Below are positions 46,266 to 57,158 of a DNA stretch of 64,000 bases, piece by piece. This DNA comes from Climacium dendroides. Its lineage: Eukaryota > Streptophyta > Bryopsida > Hypnales > Climaciaceae. Position numbers and translations under genes: made by a program. The DNA lies in assembly GCA_950106755.1 (NCBI GenBank), contig OX467089.1, forward strand, positions 6,202,501-6,266,500, written 5' to 3'. Positions within the stretch are counted from its first letter, which is position 1. Every line of letters begins with the position of its first letter. The notes under the pieces were generated by a model. That model ran no database searches. It was not told the origin of the DNA and was given only the letters and a program-made list of their open reading frames with translations.

Positions 46266-48525
46266 ATGGGGACTCCGGATGTTTTGATGATAGAGGCCGC
46301 GCCAGGGGCGAAGGAAATTGAGCAAGCCAAGTGGCGTGGTGGTGGGACTTTGGATGAGAGCGTGGATGCGCTCCCTTACATCGATCACGACTATGCGGAC
46401 CCGAAAGTGAAGGCGGAAGTGGACAAGATGATCGCGGAGGAGATGCGAGTGAGCGCGAAAAAGCCTGCCGACTTTCTTGCGGAGCTTCCTGCCATGCCTA
46501 CCATTAATCCTCAGGTACGGAGGCTTATTGTTTTCCACTTACTGTGCATTTCGAGAATAGGTCTTGAATTGCGAGAACCGATTTCACGAGAATAGGTCTT
46601 GAATTGAATTACGCTACTGTTTGTGTTGTTCGTCGACCCTAATGGCATTCAGTACTTTAATTTGGGACAAGTAGGAATCTGCGCTAGGGTTTTAGGGTTT
46701 GGGATTCTTATGGTTTGAATTGGACTCACTTATATGCTTGGAATGGTAGAGGGCATTGGAAGGTATCAGTCTGTGAAGAGACCATGATATTGCGGGACCA
46801 TTTTTGAGAAAGGCTCTTCATATGGTGCATTTTCAATTTGTTGTGAATCTTTTTCATTTCAGACCACCTTCTTGTCAGCTGGAGTGCCCGTTCTATCTAT
46901 CACTCACATTAGCGCCCTGATGAAGAATGTTGTTCCATTTTATCAGGACCACCCAATGCTTGCAAAAGAGTTTGATCGCGTGAGAGCTGGAAAAGCTCCG
47001 GTACTGTTGGACCTTTCACGGTACGGATTAGAGGCCCCGCCACTGAATAGACGCAATGATGTAGGCGCATGGAAGAACGCCGTTCAAAATGCAAAAGCAC
47101 AACTTCAACACCAAACTTTGAGGTTCACCGCCGTTTTATTTCGCCTTCTTTTTATTTCTTCATTCTTATGTCCCCCTAATTGCTTACTATTGGAAGTGGG
47201 CTGCCTACTTAATGTTTTGGTAGTCCATTACAGTTACCCTTGTGCTGTGGTGTGAGCCATTCTTTTCTTGTGGGGGTTTAGCCACTATATGTATCTCTTA
47301 AATTTTAATCTCTACAGAAACCTTGTTGTTACATTTTCATTCAGGAGCTTAGCACATTTAGAAACAGAGTAAAACACCGGAATTTTTAAGGACAGTCAGT
47401 CTAAGTGGTGAAGATCGTCAGCTGGTTTCTTTTTTGTTCAATGGCATTGTCTCCTGTTCTCATGATTCAGTTCTCTTCTTTTTATGCAGACTTGAGAACC
47501 TAGAGCTAATGCTGAAGTATGGTACTAATACATGGAAGGTTCACAATCAACATCTTGAAGCTTTCCAGGCCAGGTTGACCTCCTTTGTGATCTGTATGGA
47601 TTATTGATAGAATGCTTGATTTTGCTGACATGATGGAAATCCAAAACGGTCTTTTTGTCGGGGTATTTGTTTTGTAGATGTTCGCTACGGATGGATTTTG
47701 ATCACAGTTTCGAAAAGCTGAGAGTTTCTGCTTTTTATTTTGTGGATTGCGTTATTTCCTCATGAGATGTGGTCTGATTGGTACCAGGCTAAGAGAAACT
47801 GCCCACGAATATCAGCGTGAGATTGATCTATTGAATCGTGAGCGCAAGCTTAATCAGGTCATTATTCTTTCCGAATTGCTTCTGTATTAACCTCGACATC
47901 TTGAACCATAACATAACATTTCTAAGATGCAAAGTAGAGTCGACGTGTTTCAGTTTGGTGTGACGTATTTTCTGATGGGTATACTATCATCTTCGAACAC
48001 CTCCCCTTAGCACATTTGTCTTTCTCCTATAATAAAGAATCTGTTAGTGTATACGATGTGGTGTGGACTGGATGTGAAATGTCATTTGATACGAGGTTGC
48101 TTTGATTGTATATTACAGCAAGCTGCGGCGGTTGAGCTGAACTTATTGGGTTCCCAGTGGAAAGAAATAAGTCAAAAGAACTTGGACATCGAAGATGCTT
48201 GCCTGAAACTGGAGCTAGAGGTCATCAAACTTCGTACGGAAGCTGAAAACAAGTGAGCAGCCATTCTCTTTCTTTCTTTTGATTCGTTTCTGGAATCCTA
48301 ACTTCCTCGAACTGAAATGAGGATTAATACCAACGGAATTCCATCGATTCATACAACTTTGTTCCATGCAGCAAGAGCTCTGCCATTAATTCATTCATGC
48401 CATGCAACATTGACCAGTTGAATCACTGCTCATTTACTGTTTGGAATCTCTCGTACGGTACTAATCATTTTACCTTTTTCTTCTCCTGTTGCAGAGGAAT
48501 AGATCTTACTCGACCTCCTCATTAA
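46266..48525 (+). CDS. MOS4: Pre-mRNA splicing factor SPF27 (BCAS2/MOS4)
   Basis: Six coding exons (46266-46514, 46947-47122, 47490-47573, 47788-47857, 48119-48252, 48495-48525) give 247 residues, all in frame. SPF27 is a core subunit of the Prp19/NineTeen complex of the spliceosome; in Arabidopsis the homologue MOS4 is also required for innate immunity. Visible landmarks: EEMRVSAKKPADFLAELP, DHPMLAKEFDRVRAGKAP, SRYGLEAPPLNRRNDVGAW, QLQHQ..LRLENLELMLKYG, NRERKLNQQ, and a C-terminal coiled coil ending EAENKGIDL, like the usual EAAERGWNL. Exon 2 could start 75 bp earlier (46,872), adding 25 residues; the later acceptor matches family spacing better. The last exon is chosen because stopping at the TGA inside the AA|GTGAGC donor would remove the conserved C-terminus. 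Length fits the family. Confidence 0.9.
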
Positions 48526-49461
48526 GGGCGTTATTTCCAAGAGATCAGCTCTCTCTAGGTCATCTCCTTAAATGTAAAATGAGTACCCTTGCAGACACGA
48601 CGCAATGTGAACCATTGCCGGTGATAGCACGCTTTTTGAGCTACATTGCACTTTTCCAGTGGTCATGGTGCGGGAAATACTGCTCCGCTGAAAATCGTAT
48701 TAGTGAATTTTTATGCATTGAAGTCCCCTATGAGCCAAGTTTCGGGACTCGTAAGCCAGTTAGTTGGAAACTCTCAACACAGAGACCGGTAGCGTTGGAT
48801 GCGTTCTAACGATCTCGTCAATCTTGACGAGGCACAATATGCATTCTCACAATGGGAACATTTCTGAAATGGCATGGAGATGAGCAACTTCGTCACCGTG
48901 TTCGACCTCTTCCTTTCTTCTATTCTTTCCAACTTTTTTGAATGCAATATAGATGTCCAGTAAGTACTTCATTTTGTTTCATGAGGAGTTTTCCTTCAAT
49001 CGCAGGCTCCGAGAAACAGTCTGGTCTAGAGTTTGCTTTACAGTTTTGAATCTCTTACCCTCGTGCTGTAGTTAAGTTGCTGAAGTTGTGCCGACATAGT
49101 GAGTTCTGAATTAGTTATGTCCAATGGAGCTTCCTGAGAAAATAGTGGATGTGGTATAAGAGAAGGTTCAGAGCTATAAGAGCTATAAGGTAAAGCAAGC
49201 GAACTAAATATTTGGGCCCAATCGTTAATATTTTTACACTTGCCAAACTCTTACCATGTGTCCATCACAAGAAATTATTTCACTTGCATACAATCAAACT
49301 TCTTTTACTGAAGGGGAACGGTGGGGAGTAGTTTTTTTGCAAAATGCACATGAAGAAGTGAAGTGCCCATGGTCAATTATTTCAACGTACCCACGTTGTA
49401 CAGTAATTATTTTTGATTGGTAGTTCAGCTAAAAAAATTGGGTTAATAGTCCCTGACAAAT
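48526..49461. other. SPF27 3' region, no gene seen
   Basis: The 106-codon plus frame at 48,489-48,809 overlaps the SPF27 last exon in another frame and has no domain. The rest is ordinary 3' and intergenic sequence. Confidence 0.45.
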
Positions 49462-49755
49462 GCAGCACCGACAGTGGTTACTGTAGCAGACATTATGTAC
49501 ATAAGGAGCATGCAAATAAACAGCACCATTAGTAGTTTCTGCAGCACACTTTATGTACATAAGGAGTATGCAAATAAACAGCACCATTAGTAGTTTCTGC
49601 AGCACACTTTATGTACATAAGGAGTATGCAAATAAACAGCACCATTAGTAGTTTCTGCAGCACACTTCATGTACACAAGGAGTATGCAAATAAACAGCAC
49701 CATTAGTAGTTTCTGCAGCACACTTCATGCACATAAGGAGTGTGCAAATAATGAG
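49462..49755 (+). repeat. 58-bp satellite, about 5 copies
   Basis: cagcacc starts at 49,463 (diverged), 49,521, 49,579, 49,637 and 49,695, a strict 58-bp period. Each unit carries attagtagtttctgcagcac then acataaggagtatgcaaat. Copies 2-5 are nearly identical, so amplification is recent. Confidence 0.9.
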
Positions 49756-51946
49756 CTGTAACTATTTGTGCAAGTAGGGAATTTGCATTATGAGAGGTTT
49801 GTGATGATAGACATTTGACAAGGGTAAGAATGGATGTATAGTCGGGTCCAGTTCATTTACAAACTGCCTATTTGAGTCATTCAAATTTTCTTTTACAATG
49901 TAGAGTATAATTGATAGATTTTGGAAGAGCTAATTATCATTGCATCCTTGTGCAATTGCACTCAAGCATACAAAATTTCAACTTAAAAAAAACAATCTTC
50001 ATTTGGGGTGAATTTTTAAAGTTGATTTTCATGGTTTTACAAGATATTTTATTACAAGCAATTGGTGGTGAATTTTTAAAGTTTGATTGTGGATATATGC
50101 AGGGAGCATCCATATGCACATCTTACCCTAGGTAGGTTTCTTCAGAAAAGTTTTACAATTCCTTCTATAGAGTTTTAAGTGTTACAATGAAAAGTTTTAC
50201 AATTCCTTTTATAGAGTTTTAAGTGTTAGGATGACAATGTCCAAATGTTGGAAGAATAGATATTTCTTTGTTATAATTAGATTTTTCTATTTGTCACTCA
50301 TGCGGTAACTAATTTGGTACATTTGAGCATGATGGTACAATTACTTTGCCAAGATCTAATTCAAAATATAGAGATATATATATTTCACAAAATTTAGTCA
50401 TATGATGCCTCAATTGAGCCCTTATTGGGAGTTTATATTTTTGTTACTTAATCAAGTCTTTTTTTAATATGAAAGATGTGCATATAGATGTTCCCTACAT
50501 ATTTATGCAATCAAATTAAAAAATTCATCACCAAATATTTTCAATAAAATATTATATAAAACTATGAAAGTTGACTTCAAAAATTCACCAAAAATGGAAT
50601 TTTGTTTTTTTAGCTAAAAATTGGTAGGCTTGAGTGGGATTGTATGAGAATTGAATGTAAATAATACAAGATGAAAAATTCCAAATCTCTTCCATGCTAT
50701 GCAAGGAAATGTGTATGGCTCAAATAGGTAGATCGTAAATAAATTGGACCTAATTGTACACCACCTTCTTTGCCCTTGTGTTTTCTGTCATTTCTTAATA
50801 GGGACAAACATAGATTGAAAGCAGTATTAACATAGCCAACCCATTTCCAACCACCTAAGCAATGGAACGTTTTTTTCATGTATGGAAATAGAGTTTGGAA
50901 GGATTGCATATTTTTCTAAAATTTCATTATACAAAATATAATTATTATGAATTTTTTAGTAGAAGATTCTCTTTAATCTATAATGGTGATATAGACCTTT
51001 CCATTTGTGACCATAGTCTGTATGCAAAATCAACCAAGGGTGGGTTGCAATATTGATAGCCTTGCAACCATAGAAAAAGTACATTTCTTTGTAAATCTAG
51101 ATAAAGTACATTTATATGAATTATAAAAAAAAATTCAAAAAACTCAAATGTATTACTTCCTCTGTCCCAAAATGATCTTGTTGCACTTTGTGATGTTGAA
51201 AATTGGTCTAATCTAGCTTCCAATTGCTACCTAGGACTAGCATCACAACTCTTAGTAGTAATTCCCCCTCCATCCATCCAATCGTCAATTGAAAAACAAA
51301 TGAAATGACTTAAGGGGTCAATCAACACTCTTCATTCTTATTTTTTCCATCTCTTTGAGTGTTGCATGAATGAAGGAGATGAAGCTTTGGGAGGTGAAAC
51401 ATAGGTCCACACATGGGCTTGAGACCATGCTAACCACCTGCAAAATGACACCTTACAATCAACAATTGGACTCACAGGTGCTCCTTGAAAATGCCCCCAA
51501 ATTTGACTTTGCAATACTCCCGAACTACATTTTGAAAAGGGTTTTGAAACTCAAAGTTTATAAGATACTAGGAGTGCACTAAAGTCTACTTGCATTGAAG
51601 TATAAAGGGCTCTAAAACTCAAAGTTTATAGGATGCCAAAATCCACTAAACTCTATTTATACTGTGAAACGGATTTTTAAAATGTTATTTTGAGCCTTAA
51701 TCCAGAACATTTTGCCCAACAGGGAGATCATTTTGGGATGGAAGTTGCATATTCTTCACATTCATTCAATTCAAAATTCATCCAATTGCAAATTCATCCA
51801 ATTCGTTTGAGTAGGTCTTGCACTATTCAAATTCTAGTAGTAATTTTAGCAACCTCCCACAGTGAATGCATTTGCCAAGCATTTGCAAGGATCTCTGAAT
51901 TTTTTGTTGCGAGATTCTTGGGTTCAAAGATCAAATACTATACCAG
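49756..51946. other. AT-rich intergenic DNA with dispersed repeats
   Basis: 50,110-50,240 holds a small duplication (gaaaagttttacaattcctt twice). 50,690-51,060 is an inverted copy of the repeat at 28,310-28,500. Frames at 49,911-50,135 and 51,690-51,977 have no domain. Confidence 0.45.
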
Positions 51947-52222
51947 TACACTAAAATTGGTAAATAGTGTTGGGTGATAATTAGTGTTGTAGTGAACTGA
52001 ATCATAGCCTAAACTTATTATATCACCATTCCAACTTCTATATTTTGTTCCCATCTAACACTAAATGCACTCTCATAGAAATGTTAAAATGACCAAATTT
52101 TACTATAGAGCTAAAATAGTGTTAGAATGAGTAAATAATGTTCTAACACTAACCTTACAAATCACAATTAGTGTTATTGTTGAAAATTAGTGTAGCCAAC
52201 ACTATTTACCAATTTTAGTGTA
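51947..52222. mobile_element. 276-bp MITE with perfect 27-bp inverted repeats
   Basis: tacactaaaattggtaaata then gtgttgg at the left, and its exact complement at 52,196-52,222. Internal sequence is also rich in agtgtt and aacact motifs. It sits about 50 bp before the repeat-built leader of the DUF218 gene. The intact ends suggest a young insertion. Confidence 0.85.
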
Positions 52223-52878
52223 GCTCCGCATACTTTTCTGGAAGAAATTGGAATCAGGGATTGTTTTCAATGATTCGAATTAGGGTTTAAATTGGTCGTC
52301 TGGTTGCGGTACTACTCACTTGAAGTGTGGTGGCTTTGTAGGTTCTACGCAAGAGTAGAAATCAGTCCGTCAGTTGATAGTCAAGAGTTCAAATTCAGTT
52401 GCTCTGCATTCTGTCGAGAAGAATTCGAAATTAGGGTTTGATTTGGATGACTCGAATCAGGGCTACAATTGGTTGTGTCTGGTTGCGGTATTCACGTTCA
52501 GTGTGGTAGCTTTATAGGTTTCTGCACAAAAGTAGAAATCAGTCCGTTAGTTGATAGTCAAGTGATCATATTCAGTAACTCTGCATTTTTTCTGGTATAA
52601 ATTCGAATTAGGGTTTGATGTGGATGGTTCGAATTAGGGTCACAATTGGTTGTGCCTGATTGTGGTGTTGACTTAAAATTGTGGTGGCTTTGGAGGTTTC
52701 TGCAAAAAAGTAGAAATCAGTCCGTCGGTTGATAGTCAAGTGATCATATTCAGGAGCTCTGCGGTTTTTTCTGGAAGGAATTCGAATTAGGGGATGGTTC
52801 GAGTTCGAGTTGCAAGTGGTTTGTGTCTGCTTGTGGTGATTTTAGAGGTTTCTACACAAGAATAGAAATGTCCATGAG
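52223..52878 (+). promoter_or_regulatory. Promoter/leader of the DUF218-like gene
   Basis: Between the MITE and the start codon lies mostly tandem-repeat sequence with recurrent ttcgaattagggttt. A tiny uORF (ATG at 52,868, five codons including stop) ends in TGA at 52,880-52,882, overlapping the ATG at 52,879. No other landmark could be fixed. Confidence 0.4.
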
Positions 52879-52890
52879 ATGATAGGCAAG
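52270..52890 (+). repeat. About 178-bp degenerate tandem repeat in the DUF218 leader, 3.5 copies
   Basis: tagaaat..gtcc starts at 52,356, 52,533, 52,711 and 52,863 (periods 177, 178, 152). Units also share ttcgaattagggtt, ggttg.gt.tg.ttg.ggt, gtggtggctttg.aggtttct and ttgatagtcaag. The fourth, partial copy runs through both candidate start codons: atgataggcaag there aligns with ttgatagtcaag in the other units. Confidence 0.8.
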
Positions 52891-55069
52891 ATGCCGTGCT
52901 GGCTTCTGAAGGGGCCCTTTGTCACTGGAGTGCAGCAGCAGCTGTGGCCTCGTCGAAACACTATCGCGGCCAAACGGTGCAAACCAGTGGTACAGAATCT
53001 CTTGGGAAACAGGAAGAATTGGTCTCTAAGAGCATTGGAAGGCTCACAAATTTCGACGAACGGAGATGCGTCCGGGCGACGCCGAATCGTCATCACAATA
53101 ACAGGCGGTGAAGGGGAAGCAGAGGTGAAAAGCGAGCCCCTGGAGGCCATTCTTGTACTGGCAGGTGGTCAATTGCCAGGAGGAGGGTTACCCGTTTGGG
53201 TGGAGAGAAGACTTGACAAAGCGCTGCAGCTTCAGAAACTGAATGGACCTGAATGTCGTATTGTCTGCTTAGGGAACGGCACTCCGTATCGACGGCCTTT
53301 GCTCACCCCGGAAGGCTTTGTCATCCACGAAAGCTCCTCATGCGCAGAGTATCTCATCAAGAAAGGCGTTCCTGTGTCTGTCCTGCTCAAAGAGTGGGGC
53401 TCTTACGATACAATCGGTAAGAATCTCATTCTCCCTCTTTTGTGATGGCAGGGCCATTCTGAGAAACTGATTTGCAGACCATTTCGTAAATGTAAACTGC
53501 TTTGATTGCATCGAAAATTGCTTGAATTCTGAGATTTAGCTTGAGGTCTTCAAATTGGCAAGGCTACATCACGCTGGGAAAATGACTAGTAGACCGATTG
53601 TAAATTTAAAGAGCCCAAATCTGATTTATTTGCATCAGAAATAGCTTGAATTCTGAAATTTGACTTGAGTTCTTTCAAATTAGCAGTCAGTTTCTCCAAC
53701 GCCAAATCTTTGGAAAGTCCAGTTAGTCCCTACGTGGAGAATCATGTCAAAGACTAATTAGAACCTTGCAAAACATTGCAGAAACAATGTTTGAGTCCTA
53801 TAGCCTAGCCTGAACTTTCAGTTTCGTGTTCAAATGTGACTCAGTGTTCTAGACATTTTGTTGTTTGTTTTCTGAAATCAGGAAACGGATTCTTCGCACT
53901 GGCGCAACATGCGATTCCGCGAAGGTGGAGGAGGATGGCGGTGGTGACATCGGATTTCCACATGCCGAGGTCTCGTGCCATTTTTGAGTGGGTGTTTGGG
54001 TTACAAGGAGCGGGCACTTCGATACAACCACAAGCGAATAATCGACCAGTGGTGTGTTTTACTACTGGCTCGCGAAGCCAAGGGTTCATTCTGCAATACC
54101 ATAGTGTGTCTGATGACGGCATTGATGCATCCATTATTGAGGTCAGTGCTGCACTCACATACTGCAATTCAGGATGGAGATTTACGATGATAATTTCTTC
54201 TGCAAAATATAAATTAAAATATGAATCAGTCCACCTTTGAGCCTCAGCACACCATTTAGTTTATCTGGTGTTTGATGCATTATTTTGTAGGCTTATGATG
54301 CTGTATGAACATGTATTAGTGTACCTATCGATGAGCACCATTTACTGAGCTTTGGATCTCATGTTGACCACTTGTTTTGAGTGACTATTCACTAAAAAGC
54401 TTCTTGATGGTGGTCTGAACTCTGAAGTTAAGCAACGTATCAAGAAATTCATTTACTCTATGACATGCTATTTTGGTATTACATTGAACCATAAAATAAA
54501 CGGGACACTGCTATAGAATATTCTTGATAGGAACTACAAGCGCTTGGCACATTCAAAGATGAATTAGAGTTTCCTGATTCTGACATTCTCGTCCTTTGTC
54601 ACAATTCTCACATCTTGAGTTCATTGAAATTTAGACAACTATGAGTGTAGTTACTACCAACCTAATGTGAAAAGGGTGCGCTGTCGACACTACTCTAGAA
54701 TGTTATGTATGTCGTTTGCGGCAGACATGAAGGATTATTAGTGTGGTTGGGTTGGGTTGGGTTGGGTATAGCATTATGACACTCAAATCCTTCCTTCTTG
54801 CCATCTCCTCACTCTTCAATTTGTAAGACTGCAGGAATGTGCGTGATGGAAGATGATACTGAGCTTTATTCCTCTCTGTTTGGAATGTGCAGGCTCGAAG
54901 AGTTAAGGAGAAGAAGTCGCTAGAAAACTTGATGATTTTGTCGCCTGGCATCAACACCCTGAGTGATTTCCATGCGTGGTTCCATGCAGAACATAAGTGC
55001 TACAATGTTGAAGACCAAGGATTGTTTGGTAAGCAAACACTGGATGATCCTGCTCTTCGGTCATATTAA
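52879..55069 (+). CDS. DUF218 / YdcF-like domain protein
   Basis: Three exons (52879-53416, 53882-54141, 54893-55069) give 324 residues in frame; a second ATG at 52,891 would give 320. The DUF218 fold is an alpha/beta domain; bacterial relatives include YdcF and SanA, and the plant members are poorly characterised. Visible: basic N-terminus of about 70 residues, possibly an organelle-targeting region; the core strand ILVLAGGQLPGGG (about 91-103), then WVERRLDKALQL, IVCLGNGTP, CAEYLIKKGVP, the SYDTIGN motif at the exon 1/2 border, VVTSDFHMPRSRAIFEWVF (about 201-219), and a C-terminal helical part with IIEARRVKEKKSLENL. The residues between LQGAG and YHSVSDDG (about 25) look like an extension or misread intron. 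Substrate unknown. The start lies inside the leader repeat. Confidence 0.8.
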
Positions 55070-57158
55070 CAGTAATCTTCAGTCAATTCCTTCGGTTGAG
55101 ATCGGTGATCGGTAGACCTTGAGAGTTCAAATATCCATTCTTTATTCTAGCCTCCGTTGGACACGACAACCTGGGGTTCCAACATTTAAGAGGATTGTTA
55201 TTACATGCCGTCTGTGACTGTTGGAGCTGTTGCAGGCGTTTTGTCAAGTACATCTAGGATAGAATGATCTATAACCGACACTTCTAAGCAATTCCACATA
55301 CTTTGATGTGGAATAACACATGAAATTATTGTTTTAACACACTGGGAATTGAAAATCGTGAATTTTCAAAAAGAAAATGTTAATTTTTTAATTATGTATG
55401 AATATCCTACAAATTTGTGACGTTCAAATACATTTGGTGCCCAAATCATTTTTCGCATTTAAAAATGATTTGGTTTTTGGACCAATAGGTGCATTCTTGG
55501 AAAGTCATCCATTGGACACTTTTAGGCTACTACAACATTACAAGGTTAAATCATTTAAATAAACATTTGAAGTTTGTTCCCATTAAACTATTCAAATATT
55601 TGGATCTTGTTGGAAGTTTGAAAAGAGTTTTAGATTTTTTTGCATGCATTTTTTTGGATAACCTATGAATAAACTAAAAATATCTAAAGTGCTAATATTG
55701 GAGGTGTTTGAAATCAATCCTAAACTCTCATGTAATAAATATGAGAACCTAAACCTAAACTAGAAATTCTTACACTTTTAACAATAATCTAAATGTGGGG
55801 TGGTTCAACAAAAAAACATAAGATATATTGTAGAGCCTATTGCAAAGAGATAAACCACAATAACAAATACCATCTAAGTAACTACCATTTTTAGATTTTT
55901 AGATGGCTTGTACAGTCAATGAAAAATGGAAAAAAGATAAAATCACATCTAACCTACTTTCATTCATACTATCCTATGCAAAGGTCAAATTTGGTAAGTC
56001 ACTTTTGAAAAAATGTGACATGTGCCATCTTGTAAATGGTCCGAAGTGACGTGAACCCCTATGAATCTAATGTGGAAACTCAATTTCAACACTCAAGTGT
56101 TGAATCAAACCTCCACATCTGGTAGTTTAGCCTTGTATTGTTGATCCATATCTCAAAATCCATAATATTCACATTGCATGTCCAAGCACCACAAAACAAA
56201 GTCCATGCACCCCTCCTTGCAGAGGACTTTCTAATGGTACCTTGAACACACCTGGAAGGACACATGGTTTCAAAAATCTTACCATAACAAACAAAACAAA
56301 ACAACCTAATTTAGTGTATGGATTTTCGTGGCCTTTAAAGAACCGGTTGTGAATTTTTGAAGTAGGAATGGGGGTGCTCTCAAAAGCAGTCACAAGCCCA
56401 CTGTCAGAACATTCAAAACACGTTCCATGCTGGACTACCAAGGGCCATACTGACACACAACACAATAATAAACAGAACTCAAAAACATTTGGAATGCATT
56501 AAAAACGTGTACAAAATCAGTGTACCACTGAGAACAAAAAGTGGTTGCCTCATTGAAAGTTCCAGGATTCACAAGAGATCACATAATTACATGCTACTGA
56601 CGAGCTCAGGTAGAAGTACCAGTAGTCAATCATTTAACCGATTTTGGAGCAGATGGTAAGGAGTAGGAGGTGGTGGAAATTATTCTCATGTAGGAAGATA
56701 GGAGATATGGGGATAGCAAAATTTCCAGAATCATATTCCCAAAATTGAAACTCCTGTAAATTTTTGGGAGCCAAAAAGTGCACTTGTCCAGCAGCCAATG
56801 TTTGAAGTCTTCCAAGCCTGATCATTCAAGTACTTTGCCGCTCACTGCTTCCTATTTTCTTGCTCACTACTTTTGGGACGTGCGTCATAAAATGAGTCTT
56901 ACCCTTGAAGAGGACAAAACAAACACACTCCAAGCTTGAGTTCCAACCTAAGGTTGGAAATAGTGCACCCTATAGGGTGGGTAGTGGCCGTGGTTGACAA
57001 TTGGTGCCTCAACCTTAGCATTATTCGCATTTGAAGTCAGCTGCTTAGCAAAGAACACTTGATCCTGAACTGGAGTAAAGCTTACTTGTTTGTAAGAAAA
57101 CTAGAATACGGTACCTCATCAACGCAGTGCCCTGCTTGTGGCTGTCACGCCAGGGCAT
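55070..57158. other. Intergenic DNA
   Basis: 55,070-55,250 is probably 3' UTR of the DUF218 gene. 56,195-56,330 is the second copy of the repeat at 5830-5945. The 98-codon minus frame at 56,169-56,465 overlaps that repeat and is not called. From about 56,830 the sequence is more gene-like and is probably the 3' UTR of the ENOD93-like gene. Confidence 0.45.

Noticed and set aside
56169..56465. 98-codon minus-strand frame
   Set aside because: Overlaps a dispersed repeat shared with 5830-5945 and has no domain.
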